Shown one piece after another: positions 1-5,102 of a stretch of DNA of 5,102 nucleotides. A program made the translations under genes and the position numbers. Below the pieces are notes generated by a model, which was not told where the DNA came from, ran no database searches, and worked only from the letters and a program-made list of their open reading frames with translations. The stretch's first letter is position 1. Every line of letters starts with the position of its first letter. Source of the stretch: Acidobacteriota bacterium (GTDB taxonomy: Bacteria > Acidobacteriota > Terriglobia > Terriglobales > Acidobacteriaceae); the NCBI GenBank assembly GCA_003224995.1, contig QIAI01000357.1:1-5102 (forward strand), written 5' to 3'.

Positions 1-337
1 TATTGGTAATCTCGGCGAGCCCGGATGCCACCGGCTTTGGAATGTCCACCTGCGCCACAAAAATGTTCCGTCCACTTCCGGTGTATTTCGTCTGCTCGGT
101 TTCCGCCAGCGAGCGCAGGTCAAGTGTCGGGTCCAGTCGTTCTTCGATCACGTGTTCTCTTCCACCCCGTCCCAGACGAGTGCGTGGTTTCGCTCCCGAG
201 GTCGTAGTGGTGGGCTGCGCCGCAGTCACCGGACCACTGGGCGAACTGAACAATTGGTAAGCGATGAGCAGCACGGCGATGCCGCCCAGGGCGCTCGCCC
301 ACATCACCTTCTTCCGGTTTTCTGAACCGATCTGCAC
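1..337 (-). CDS. Membrane-anchored PilP/GspC-like protein, 3' end outside window
   Basis: The frame after pilO is open for 112 codons to the left edge and starts with a GTG that abuts the pilO stop (TAAGTG). Read as protein it begins MQIGSENRKKVMW, a positively charged tail, followed by a membrane helix near residues 12-30 (VMWASALGGIAVLLIAYQLF), a Thr/Ala/Pro-rich linker at about 35-58, then DPTLDLRSLAETEQTKYTGS (about 70-89) and GRNIF. That last part resembles the inner-membrane-to-secretin linker proteins PilP and GspC, and the gene occupies the pilP position. An in-frame ATG at 304 (MWASALGG) has a purine-rich GGAAG upstream, but it would remove the charged residues before the helix, so GTG is preferred. 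There is no cysteine in the visible part and hence no lipobox, unlike classical lipoprotein PilP. Family is inferred mainly from position and architecture. Confidence 0.75.
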   Translation of the reverse strand, partial: MQIGSENRKKVMWASALGGIAVLLIAYQLFSSPSGPVTAAQPTTTTSGAKPRTRLGRGGREHVIEERLDPTLDLRSLAETEQTKYTGSGRNIFVAQVDIPKPVASGLAEITN

Positions 338-874
338 TTAACTGCCCGCCTTTTGGTACGTTTCCAACTTGATCTGCAGTTGTATGGGCCCGTTCTGGGT
401 CGCGAGCCCAATACTGTTGACGATGAAAAAAATCTTCGAGCGCTCCAGTCCATTCAAAAACTTGATCAGCGGCTGGTAGTCGCCCTGAATCGACGCTTCG
501 ATCTCTACCCGCTGCAGTCCCACTGCCTGCGATTCCTCTGGACTGTACTTCGCCGAGTCGATCTTTACCCCGGTTTCCTTGGAGAGATTTCCCAGGACCT
601 CAAGCACGTCGGAGTAATGCGCCGAAAAACGTTCCTTGTAGAACTGGTCAATCTGCTGCGTTGCGAGCGGGATTTTCTTATCCAGGCCACGCAGCGGTTC
701 AACCTGCCGGTTCTTTGCCGTCAGCGCAGCCCGCAACTGTAGCAATTCCTGTTGCCGCGCCGCCGTGGAACCTACCAGCGGAGAGACGAGCAGGCCTACC
801 GACGCCAGGCTGACGCCGGCCAGCACTCCCATCGCAATCTTCAGCTTGCGGCGCGTGTTACGAAGATCGGGCAT
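338..874 (-). CDS. pilO: PilO, inner-membrane pilus alignment protein
   Basis: PilO heterodimerises with PilN in the periplasm and, with the PilP-type protein, forms the alignment subcomplex between the inner-membrane platform and the secretin. The 178-residue product has a basic cytoplasmic start (MPDLRNTRRKLK), one membrane helix near 12-34, a coiled coil near 38-62, and a ferredoxin-like domain from about 85. That domain contains LGNLSKETGVKI at 94-105, VEIEASIQGDYQPLIKFLNGL at 123-143 and FFIVNSIGL at 149-157, the region most typical of PilO. The length is slightly below the usual 200 or so, with nothing obviously missing. A strong AGGAGG and a TAATG overlap with pilN fix the start. The TAA stop directly abuts the GTG start of the next gene. 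Confidence 0.93.
   Translation of the reverse strand: MPDLRNTRRKLKIAMGVLAGVSLASVGLLVSPLVGSTAARQQELLQLRAALTAKNRQVEPLRGLDKKIPLATQQIDQFYKERFSAHYSDVLEVLGNLSKETGVKIDSAKYSPEESQAVGLQRVEIEASIQGDYQPLIKFLNGLERSKIFFIVNSIGLATQNGPIQLQIKLETYQKAGS
349..354 (-). promoter_or_regulatory. Possible ribosome binding site for the edge gene
   Basis: AAAAGG (followed by CGGG) reads on the minus strand within the last codons of pilO, 11 bases before the GTG at 337. It is only a moderate match, but it supports the GTG start directly after the pilO TAA. Confidence 0.35.
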
Positions 875-1458
875 TACCGCTTGGCCTCCTGCTCGTAACC
901 GGGAACATACATGGCGACGATCCCGAATTGCACTTCATCGCCAGTTTGTCCTGCACGCGATTGCGTCTCAATGCGTGTTTCCCGGAAGTGTCTGGAGTCT
1001 TCCATGCGCCGTACCAGTTCGATAGCTCGCTCCTGCGAGTCTCCCGCCACCGTCATCTTTATGGCGAGCTGGTTGTCCTCATTCAACTGCGGTTGGATCG
1101 AGACCAGGTGCAGCCGCGGCGGCATTACCTTCTCCAGGCCTTCAATCGCCTTGTTCCAGGAAAACGACTTGCGCGCGATGAGTTCGTTCAGGTACGTCGA
1201 CTTCTCGCGCATTACGCGATTTTCCGGACGGTTCAACAGCGCTTCCGCCGCCGCCCGCTCGCGATCGCGTTCCGCAATCTGGCCGCGCAATTCGTTGATC
1301 TTCTGATGATCCTGGCGAGCGTTGTACCAGCCCGAAATGGTCAGCCCGAGAAGTCCCACGGCTATCAGAGCAAGTACAGCTAAGCCACTCCCCCACCGCA
1401 GCCAGAACGCTCGCGCATCCTCGTACGCATGGGTTGCGAGATTGATGTCCAGACGCAT
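874..1458 (-). CDS. pilN: PilN, inner-membrane pilus alignment protein
   Basis: PilN is a single-pass inner-membrane protein that pairs with PilO in the periplasm and holds PilM on the cytoplasmic side. The 194-residue product has the expected layout. A short cytoplasmic N-terminus (MRLDINLATHAYED) carries the INL segment typical of the PilM-binding tail. A membrane helix follows near 23-44, then a charged coiled coil near 46-80, and a ferredoxin-like domain containing SFSWNKAIEGLEKVMPPRLHL at 98-118, a signature stretch of the family. The length is usual (about 180-210). The start ATG overlaps the pilM stop by one base and the stop overlaps the pilO start in the same TAATG way, which implies balanced coupled translation. 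Assignment is confident; GspL-type proteins combine PilM and PilN, whereas here they are separate genes as in type IVa pili. Confidence 0.92.
   Translation of the reverse strand: MRLDINLATHAYEDARAFWLRWGSGLAVLALIAVGLLGLTISGWYNARQDHQKINELRGQIAERDRERAAAEALLNRPENRVMREKSTYLNELIARKSFSWNKAIEGLEKVMPPRLHLVSIQPQLNEDNQLAIKMTVAGDSQERAIELVRRMEDSRHFRETRIETQSRAGQTGDEVQFGIVAMYVPGYEQEAKR
885..890 (-). promoter_or_regulatory. Strong ribosome binding site for pilO
   Basis: A full AGGAGG reads on the minus strand ten bases before the pilO ATG, within the 3' end of pilN. It is the best Shine-Dalgarno in the window and confirms the start at 874. Confidence 0.75.
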
Positions 1459-2357
1459 TACGAAACTAAAGCTCCTACCACTCCTGCCATTCTCCAGCGT
1501 GGTACCGAAACCCCGCCGTTTGTCCCCAGTTGCGAGCTGGCTACCAGGTCCTGCACGTCAGCCCCGGTTTGCGCTCGAAGTGCGGGCGCCGCTCCCCCTG
1601 ATTCCGGGAGCCCCGCCACGTAGATCCGTTCGATATTCGTGTGGTACGTATCCTGGAAGAACACCACCGACGGGTAAACCTCTTCCGCCAGTTGCTCGCC
1701 CGTGATGGTCACGCCGCGCGTGTTCTCCAGCGTCCGAAACAGCAGCAGTTGTTGCTTATCGAGAATGGCCAGGCTGGTCGTGCGCGCATCCACCTTCAGC
1801 ACCAGTGTGGGATTGTCGGCTTCCGCCGCGCCCAGCGCGGCCAGCATCGAAGGCAGGATCACGCCCGCGCTGTAACCCGCATCCCGAAACGCTGCCTCGT
1901 AATCCTCAATCACATTCGCCAGCGCCACCGCCGCCACCAGCCGCAAGCCGCCTAGCGCCGTCTGCACGTGGTAAGAGACTTTGGCCTTCTCCACATCAAA
2001 GGGGAGCGATTTCTTCAGCCGGAAGCGCACTACGCTTTCCGCATCCTGCGCGTTGGATGGCAAGGTATCGAAATCCAGAAGCACGACGCGTACTGCGGCG
2101 TCGGGCAGCACCCCGATAATGTCCCGCAATCTCCCTGACACCCCGCCCAGCGCATCGTTAATCGCTTTGCGCACCACCTCGGGCTGCAGAATGTTCGGTT
2201 CGGTCAAGTCCGGCACCACGCTGCCCGGAGGCAGTTCCTGCACCGCGCACGCTTCCACCACTGAACCGTTGTCCGCAATCCTGCCTGCCAGCACACGATC
2301 CGCTGAAATCTCGCACGCAATCTTTGGCCTGACGCCCGACTTGCCTTTGTTGGTCAT
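1458..2357 (-). CDS. pilM: PilM-like actin-fold pilus assembly protein
   Basis: This is the cytoplasmic FtsA/actin-like component that in type IV pilus systems binds the N-terminal tail of PilN and links the PilNO complex to the motor side. It has 299 residues, shorter than typical PilM (about 350). Visible family-like parts are the beta segment VRVVLLDFDTLP at 89-100, RFRLKKSLPFD at 111-121 followed by a segment like that in GspL, a second nucleotide-loop-like LVLKVDARTTSLAIL at 185-199, and IYVAGLP at 245-251. The first phosphate loop, normally like GIDIGSSS, is here ACEISADRV (14-22), so nucleotide binding may be weak. The ATG at 2357 is the only start before an in-frame TGA upstream, yet no good Shine-Dalgarno precedes it. 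The stop overlaps pilN as TAATG. The call rests partly on the position before pilN and pilO. Confidence 0.82.
   Translation of the reverse strand: MTNKGKSGVRPKIACEISADRVLAGRIADNGSVVEACAVQELPPGSVVPDLTEPNILQPEVVRKAINDALGGVSGRLRDIIGVLPDAAVRVVLLDFDTLPSNAQDAESVVRFRLKKSLPFDVEKAKVSYHVQTALGGLRLVAAVALANVIEDYEAAFRDAGYSAGVILPSMLAALGAAEADNPTLVLKVDARTTSLAILDKQQLLLFRTLENTRGVTITGEQLAEEVYPSVVFFQDTYHTNIERIYVAGLPESGGAAPALRAQTGADVQDLVASSQLGTNGGVSVPRWRMAGVVGALVS
1472..1476 (-). promoter_or_regulatory. Ribosome binding site for pilN
   Basis: AGGAG reads on the minus strand inside the last codons of pilM, 13 bases before the pilN ATG. The spacing is long, but the TAATG overlap lets terminating ribosomes restart directly. 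Confidence 0.45.
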
Positions 2358-2388
2358 TGCTGATTTTGAATTCGCAAACCCATACCGC

Positions 2389-2406
2389 GGAGCGCACCCG
2401 CGCTCC
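2389..2406 (-). other. Perfect 7-bp GC hairpin in the pilM leader
   Basis: On the transcribed strand GGAGCGC, loop GGGT, then GCGCTCC form a perfect seven-pair all-GC stem. It starts about a dozen bases after the predicted start point of the TATAAT box and ends 31 bases before the pilM ATG. No U tract follows (the next bases are GCGGTATGGG), so it is not an ordinary intrinsic terminator. It could stabilise the 5' end of a processed or internally initiated pilMNOP transcript, or it could be incidental in GC-rich DNA. Confidence 0.45.
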
Positions 2407-2423
2407 CCTCATTCCTGACTCTC

Positions 2424-2429
2424 ATTATA
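2424..2429 (-). promoter_or_regulatory. Candidate -10 box (TATAAT) upstream of pilM
   Basis: A perfect TATAAT reads on the minus strand in the 84-base gap between the ATPase stop and the pilM start. No good -35 is present: at 17-18 bases upstream the sequence is around TCGATGC, about half a match to TTGACA. If used, transcription would begin near 2417 and leave a leader of about 60 bases before pilM. It may instead be chance, with the genes read from a promoter further upstream. Confidence 0.3.
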
Positions 2430-2441
2430 GGAGAATGTCGC

Positions 2442-3224
2442 CTACCGCATCGCCTCGATGAAGGTGACTTTATTGATCTCCTTCAGGGTCGTCAAACCAA
2501 GCCGAACCTTATCGAGTGCCGACTCGCGCAGGAAGCGCATGCCTTCTTCGCGCGCCGCCCGCCGGATCTCGGATGTCGGTTTCTTGGCAAGAATCATTTC
2601 CCGAATGCGGTCGCTCAAATCCAGTAACTCGTGAATTGCGCTTCGTCCCCGGAAGCCGGTGCCGGAGCATTCAATGCAACCCTGGCCTTCATAGAGGGCG
2701 ACCTGCGACCACTGTTGCGGGTCCAGTCCGCTGGCCTCGAGCACCTCCGGCGCGTAGTGCACCACGGTACGGCACGATTCGCAGATCAATCGCACCAGTC
2801 GTTGCGCCAGGATACAGTTCAACGCCGACACAAAGTTGTAAGGCTCGACTCCCATGTTCAGGAAGCGTCCAATCACGTCCACCACGTTGTTGGCGTGGAC
2901 GGTCGTAAACACCAGGTGTCCGGTTAGTGCGGAGTTGATGGCGATCTGCGCGGTTTCCATGTCGCGGATTTCGCCCACCATGATCTTGTCGGGGTCATGA
3001 CGCAAAATCGAACGCAGTCCGCGGGCAAACGTCAGCCCCTTCTTCTCGTTGACCGGAATCTGCGTGATGCCGCGCAGTTGGTATTCCACCGGATCTTCAA
3101 TCGTAATGATCTTGTCTTCGTCGGTCTTGATCTCGTTCACGGCTGCGTACAGCGTTGTGGTTTTGCCGCTGCCCGTCGGGCCGGTGACCAGCACCATGCC
3201 GGTCCTCAGGATCGAAACCCACAA
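2442..3224 (-). CDS. pilB: C-terminal motor part of the PilB/GspE ATPase
   Basis: This fragment carries the whole RecA-like motor of the ATPase. Residues count from a TTG at 3224: Walker A GPTGSGKTTT at 15-24, Asp box TIEDPVEY at 41-48, Walker B DPDKIMVGEIRD at 77-88, His box TGHLVFTTVHAN at 101-112, and a zinc-type tetracysteine motif with CESC at 148-151 and CIEC at 183-186. The tail ends TFIEAMR with a TAG stop. The first eight residues (MWVSILRT) come mostly from DNA that encodes LDVVGFDPED in the other frame, so the TTG is probably not a natural start. An ATG at 3197 lies directly before VLVTGP. Without the N-terminal and N2 domains it would not be expected to hexamerise or dock normally. 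Family assignment is very secure; expression as a separate protein is doubtful. Confidence 0.78.
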   Translation of the reverse strand: MWVSILRTGMVLVTGPTGSGKTTTLYAAVNEIKTDEDKIITIEDPVEYQLRGITQIPVNEKKGLTFARGLRSILRHDPDKIMVGEIRDMETAQIAINSALTGHLVFTTVHANNVVDVIGRFLNMGVEPYNFVSALNCILAQRLVRLICESCRTVVHYAPEVLEASGLDPQQWSQVALYEGQGCIECSGTGFRGRSAIHELLDLSDRIREMILAKKPTSEIRRAAREEGMRFLRESALDKVRLGLTTLKEINKVTFIEAMR

Positions 3225-4086
3225 CGTCCAACGTGAGGGTTCGAAACTTCTCGCTCATCGACTCTTTATCGAGTACGCGGAGCACGGCATCTTCGCCGTG
3301 AATCGAAGGCATGATCGAGACGCGGAAGTCGATGGCGCGCCCGTTATAGCGCACTCGGAAGCGCCCGTCCTGCGGCACGCGCCGCTCGGAAATATCCAGC
3401 TCGCTCATCACCTTGATGCGCGAGATGATGGTCGAATGGTGTTCCTTGCCAATCGGCGGCATGGCCTGTGAAAGCACGCCGTCAATCCGGAACTTGATGG
3501 CCACCGAGTCGTCGCGCGTCTCAATGTGAATGTCACTGGCACGGCGCTGCAGCGCGGTAAAAATGGTGGTATCCACCAGGCGGATGATCGGGCTGTGATC
3601 GCCCGTCGTCTGCGTCAGCTTGTCGATCGAAATCGTTTCATCGCCGCTCTGCTCGTCCTCGCGAATTACATCCAGCGCGAAGCCTTCGCTGGCTTCTTCC
3701 AGCACGCGCTGCGACTGTTCCGTCTTCTTCAGGATGTCGCTGATCTGCTTCAGCGTCGACACTTTGGTGACGATGCGCTTGCCCAACAGCAAGCTGATTT
3801 CGTCGATCATCATCAGCTGGCTGGGATCCGCGATCGCAATCGCCAGCCGCCCATCGCGGGTTTCTTCCAGGGGGATGAAGTTGTACCGGAACATCAGGTC
3901 GACGGGTACCTTCTTGAAGAGCTCGTGCTGCAACTGAAATTCTTTCAAGTCCACGAACTCGCAGCGATAACGCCGCGCGATGTCCTGCGCCCGATCCGCG
4001 TCCGTGGCCGGCTTCTCCGGAGTCACGCTGGCTACCTTGCCCCCGTTGCCGCCGTTGATGAGTGGTTTCTTGTCCGCCATTGCCAA
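3097..4086 (-). CDS. pilB: N-terminal part of the PilB/GspE ATPase (MshEN and N2 domains)
   Basis: The open frame is 329 codons, but only the first 295 match the family. The last 34 are out-of-frame sequence after the lesion. Residues about 38-140 form the MshEN/T2SSE N-terminal domain, which in relatives contacts the membrane platform or binds c-di-GMP. The N2 domain follows: ASDIHIE at 183-189, FRIDGVL at 199-205, ISERRVPQDGRF at 232-243 and HGEDAVLRVLDK at 263-274. There are two possible starts, TTG at 4086 and ATG at 4080 (MADKK), and an in-frame TAG at 4098-4096 rules out anything upstream. An AGAAGG at 4104-4099 sits 12 bases before the TTG and 18 before the ATG, so I keep the TTG, though the ATG is possible. 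The fragment lacks Walker A and B and would not hydrolyse ATP. Confidence 0.75.
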   Translation of the reverse strand: MAMADKKPLINGGNGGKVASVTPEKPATDADRAQDIARRYRCEFVDLKEFQLQHELFKKVPVDLMFRYNFIPLEETRDGRLAIAIADPSQLMMIDEISLLLGKRIVTKVSTLKQISDILKKTEQSQRVLEEASEGFALDVIREDEQSGDETISIDKLTQTTGDHSPIIRLVDTTIFTALQRRASDIHIETRDDSVAIKFRIDGVLSQAMPPIGKEHHSTIISRIKVMSELDISERRVPQDGRFRVRYNGRAIDFRVSIMPSIHGEDAVLRVLDKESMSEKFRTLTLDVVGFDPEDRHGAGHRPDGQRQNHNAVRSRERDQDRRRQDHYD

Positions 4087-4098
4087 AGTGCCCGTCTA

Positions 4099-4104
4099 CC
4101 TTCT
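4099..4104 (-). promoter_or_regulatory. Ribosome binding site for the ATPase gene
   Basis: AGAAGG is read on the minus strand, 12 bases before the TTG at 4086 and 18 before the ATG at 4080. The distance is long for either start but favours TTG. It lies in the 56-base gap after the pilC stop, where I see no terminator-like hairpin with a U tract, so read-through from pilC is likely. Confidence 0.45.
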
Positions 4105-4142
4105 GGCGACCGCGTCTTTTGCCGCCGCCCACAAACCAAAAC

Positions 4143-5102
4143 CTACTTAACCCCTGCTCCCAAGGTAAAGATCGGCAGGTAGAGCGAAATCAGCACTCCC
4201 CCTACGAAGATCGCCATGAATATCAGCAGAATCGGTTCAATGAGTGCCATGGCCGCGCCCAGCGCGGTTTGTACGTCTTCCTCGTAAAATTCCGCCACCG
4301 AATTCAGCATCGCGGGCAACGCCCCCGTCGATTCGCCGACTTCCATCATCTCCACCGCGAGATCTGGAAAAATGCGCTGCTCTTCCAGACTCTTCGCCAA
4401 ACCCTGTCCTTCGCGGACGCGGCTTGCCGCCGCCGACACTCCGTTCAAAATGCTCCGGCTGGTCATCGATGCGCCGGCCGTTTCCATCGCCGGCACCAGC
4501 GGAATGCCGCCTTGCAGCAACGTCGACAGCATGCGCGACAGGCTCGCGACCTGGTACTTCAGGCGAATATCGCCCAACAGCGGAAATCCCATCAATACCC
4601 TGTCAATCGTTTGCGCGCCGCTGTCGGTATTCTTCCAGCGCCATAGAATAAAAATGATTGCTGCCAGGCCGAGCACGAAGAACACGACATATTTCTGCGC
4701 CGCAGTGCCCACCGCTAGCATGAATACCGTGATCGCCGGCAGTTTCGCGCCCAGGTTGTCGAACAGTTTCGCGAACTCCGGCACCACGTACGTCACCAGA
4801 AAAACCATCATGATCAGCACGACCGAAACCAGCAGCGTCGGATATACCAGCGATACCGCCAGCTTCTTGCGAAAGGTCATGGCGATGCGCTGGAAAGCGA
4901 TGTAGCGACCCAACACTTCTTCCATGTTGCCGCTCTTCTCACCCGCCATCAGCGTGGTGGTATACATTTTGGGGAACATGTTCTGCGCGGCAAACGCGTC
5001 TGACAGCAACTCGCCGCCCTTCACGCGATCGCGCACGTTCTCCAGCACCGCCTTCAGCGTTTCGTCCTTCTGCCGCTTGATGAGCAACTCAAGCCCGGTC
5101 AG
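4143..5102 (-). CDS. pilC: PilC/GspF-type inner-membrane platform protein, 5' end outside window
   Basis: This is the polytopic inner-membrane platform protein of a type IV pilus or type II secretion machine, which the assembly ATPase acts on to insert or extract pilin subunits. The frame is open to the right edge and encodes 319 residues before a TAG stop. Family members have about 400, so roughly 80 N-terminal residues lie outside. A TTG at 5087 is not the true start, because the homologous reading (LTGLELLIKRQK) continues upstream of it. Two T2SSF repeats are visible, each with the family hallmark: AGEKSGNMEEVL near residues 54-64 and VGESTGALPAML near 255-266. Hydrophobic segments lie near residues 80-106, 138-155 and 284-311, matching the usual three-helix layout. 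It precedes the ATPase gene by 56 bases. The family is clear. PilC and GspF cannot be separated from sequence alone, but the pilMNO neighbours favour PilC. Confidence 0.93.
   Translation of the reverse strand: MTGLELLIKRQKDETLKAVLENVRDRVKGGELLSDAFAAQNMFPKMYTTTLMAGEKSGNMEEVLGRYIAFQRIAMTFRKKLAVSLVYPTLLVSVVLIMMVFLVTYVVPEFAKLFDNLGAKLPAITVFMLAVGTAAQKYVVFFVLGLAAIIFILWRWKNTDSGAQTIDRVLMGFPLLGDIRLKYQVASLSRMLSTLLQGGIPLVPAMETAGASMTSRSILNGVSAAASRVREGQGLAKSLEEQRIFPDLAVEMMEVGESTGALPAMLNSVAEFYEEDVQTALGAAMALIEPILLIFMAIFVGGVLISLYLPIFTLGAGVK

Larger units (their letters stand above)
2442..4086 (-). pseudogene. pilB: PilB/GspE assembly ATPase gene, frameshifted with a small internal deletion
   Basis: Together the two reading frames here spell one nearly complete secretion/pilus extension ATPase, a cytoplasmic hexamer that powers pilin polymerisation through PilC. 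The N-terminal half (MshEN-like domain and N2 domain) is in one frame, ending with GFDPED at residues 290-295. The C-terminal half resumes in another frame at GMVLVTGPTGSGKTTT. Only one base (3201) separates the two codons where family members carry a linker of about 11-13 residues, so roughly 35 bases (2 modulo 3) appear to be missing just before Walker A. With the linker restored the protein would be about 560 residues, the normal family length. All other motifs are intact, which suggests a recent lesion or a sequencing/assembly error rather than old decay. As written, the gene cannot make a full-length ATPase. Confidence 0.85.

Noticed and set aside
120..302. 60-codon minus-strand frame starting MGERPGRHRR
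   Set aside because: It is out of frame with the PilP/GspC-like reading that continues open to the edge with a good membrane helix and family-like motifs. It is a shadow of that gene.
2389..2406. Intrinsic terminator after the ATPase gene
   Set aside because: The stem is strong, but the following transcribed bases are GCGGTATGGG with no U run, and the downstream genes belong to the same complex.
2158..2412. 84-codon minus-strand frame starting MRGARVRSAV across the pilM leader and 5' end
   Set aside because: It overlaps pilM in another frame, the translation is low complexity, and pilM itself has the recognisable protein content.
2430..2460. Plus-strand GGAG followed by ATG near 2435, like a ribosome site and start
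   Set aside because: The frame ends after eight codons at a TGA and runs into the 3' end of the ATPase gene on the other strand.
3195..3224. Programmed ribosomal frameshifting to join the two ATPase frames
   Set aside because: There is no slippery heptamer at the junction (the bases are GAGGACCGGCATGG), and a pure frameshift would not explain the missing linker of about a dozen residues.
3526..4182. 218-codon plus-strand open frame opposite the ATPase gene, and several similar plus-strand frames (for example 928-1383, 2516-2908, 4062-4646)
   Set aside because: They lie entirely opposite well-recognised minus-strand genes, show low-complexity Arg/Pro/His/Gln-rich translations, and have no recognisable domains. 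They are the usual antisense shadows in GC-rich DNA.

Overview
The window is one strand-coherent block: every gene I can support lies on the minus strand and is read from high to low coordinates. It is part of a type IV pilus / type II secretion-like assembly cluster. In order of transcription it holds the 3' part of a PilC/GspF inner-membrane platform gene (5102 to 4143, cut by the right edge); a PilB/GspE-type assembly ATPase gene (4086 to 2442) broken by a frameshift with a small deletion just before the Walker A motif; a PilM-like actin-fold gene (2357 to 1458); pilN (1458 to 874); pilO (874 to 338); and the 5' part of a membrane-anchored PilP/GspC-like gene (337 to the left edge). There is no RNA gene, mobile element, CRISPR array or long non-coding stretch. 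The two real gaps are 56 and 84 bases.

The DNA is moderately GC-rich, start codons include TTG and GTG, and the gene order is C-B-M-N-O-P. The GspC/PilP-like protein carries a 'YTGSGRNIF' segment of a kind I associate with Acidobacteriota. I therefore suggest an acidobacterium (Terriglobia-like), possibly from a metagenome. This is inference from style and recall, not from a search.

The genes fit one machine. The hexameric ATPase binds the cytoplasmic face of the PilC platform. PilM (cytoplasmic) with PilN and PilO (single-pass, coiled coil plus ferredoxin-like domains) forms the alignment ring. The PilP/GspC-like protein should link that ring to an outer-membrane secretin, whose gene is expected just beyond position 1. 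The pilM-pilN and pilN-pilO junctions are both TAATG overlaps, and the last gene starts directly after the pilO stop (TAAGTG), so these four genes are probably translationally coupled.

The most notable points are the lesion in the ATPase gene at about 3201, a TATAAT box and a perfect 7-bp GC hairpin in the 84-base gap before pilM, and an edge gene whose product has a transmembrane anchor where classical PilP would have a lipobox. I see no sign of an unprecedented system. This is a recognisable pilus/secretion cluster with some local oddities.
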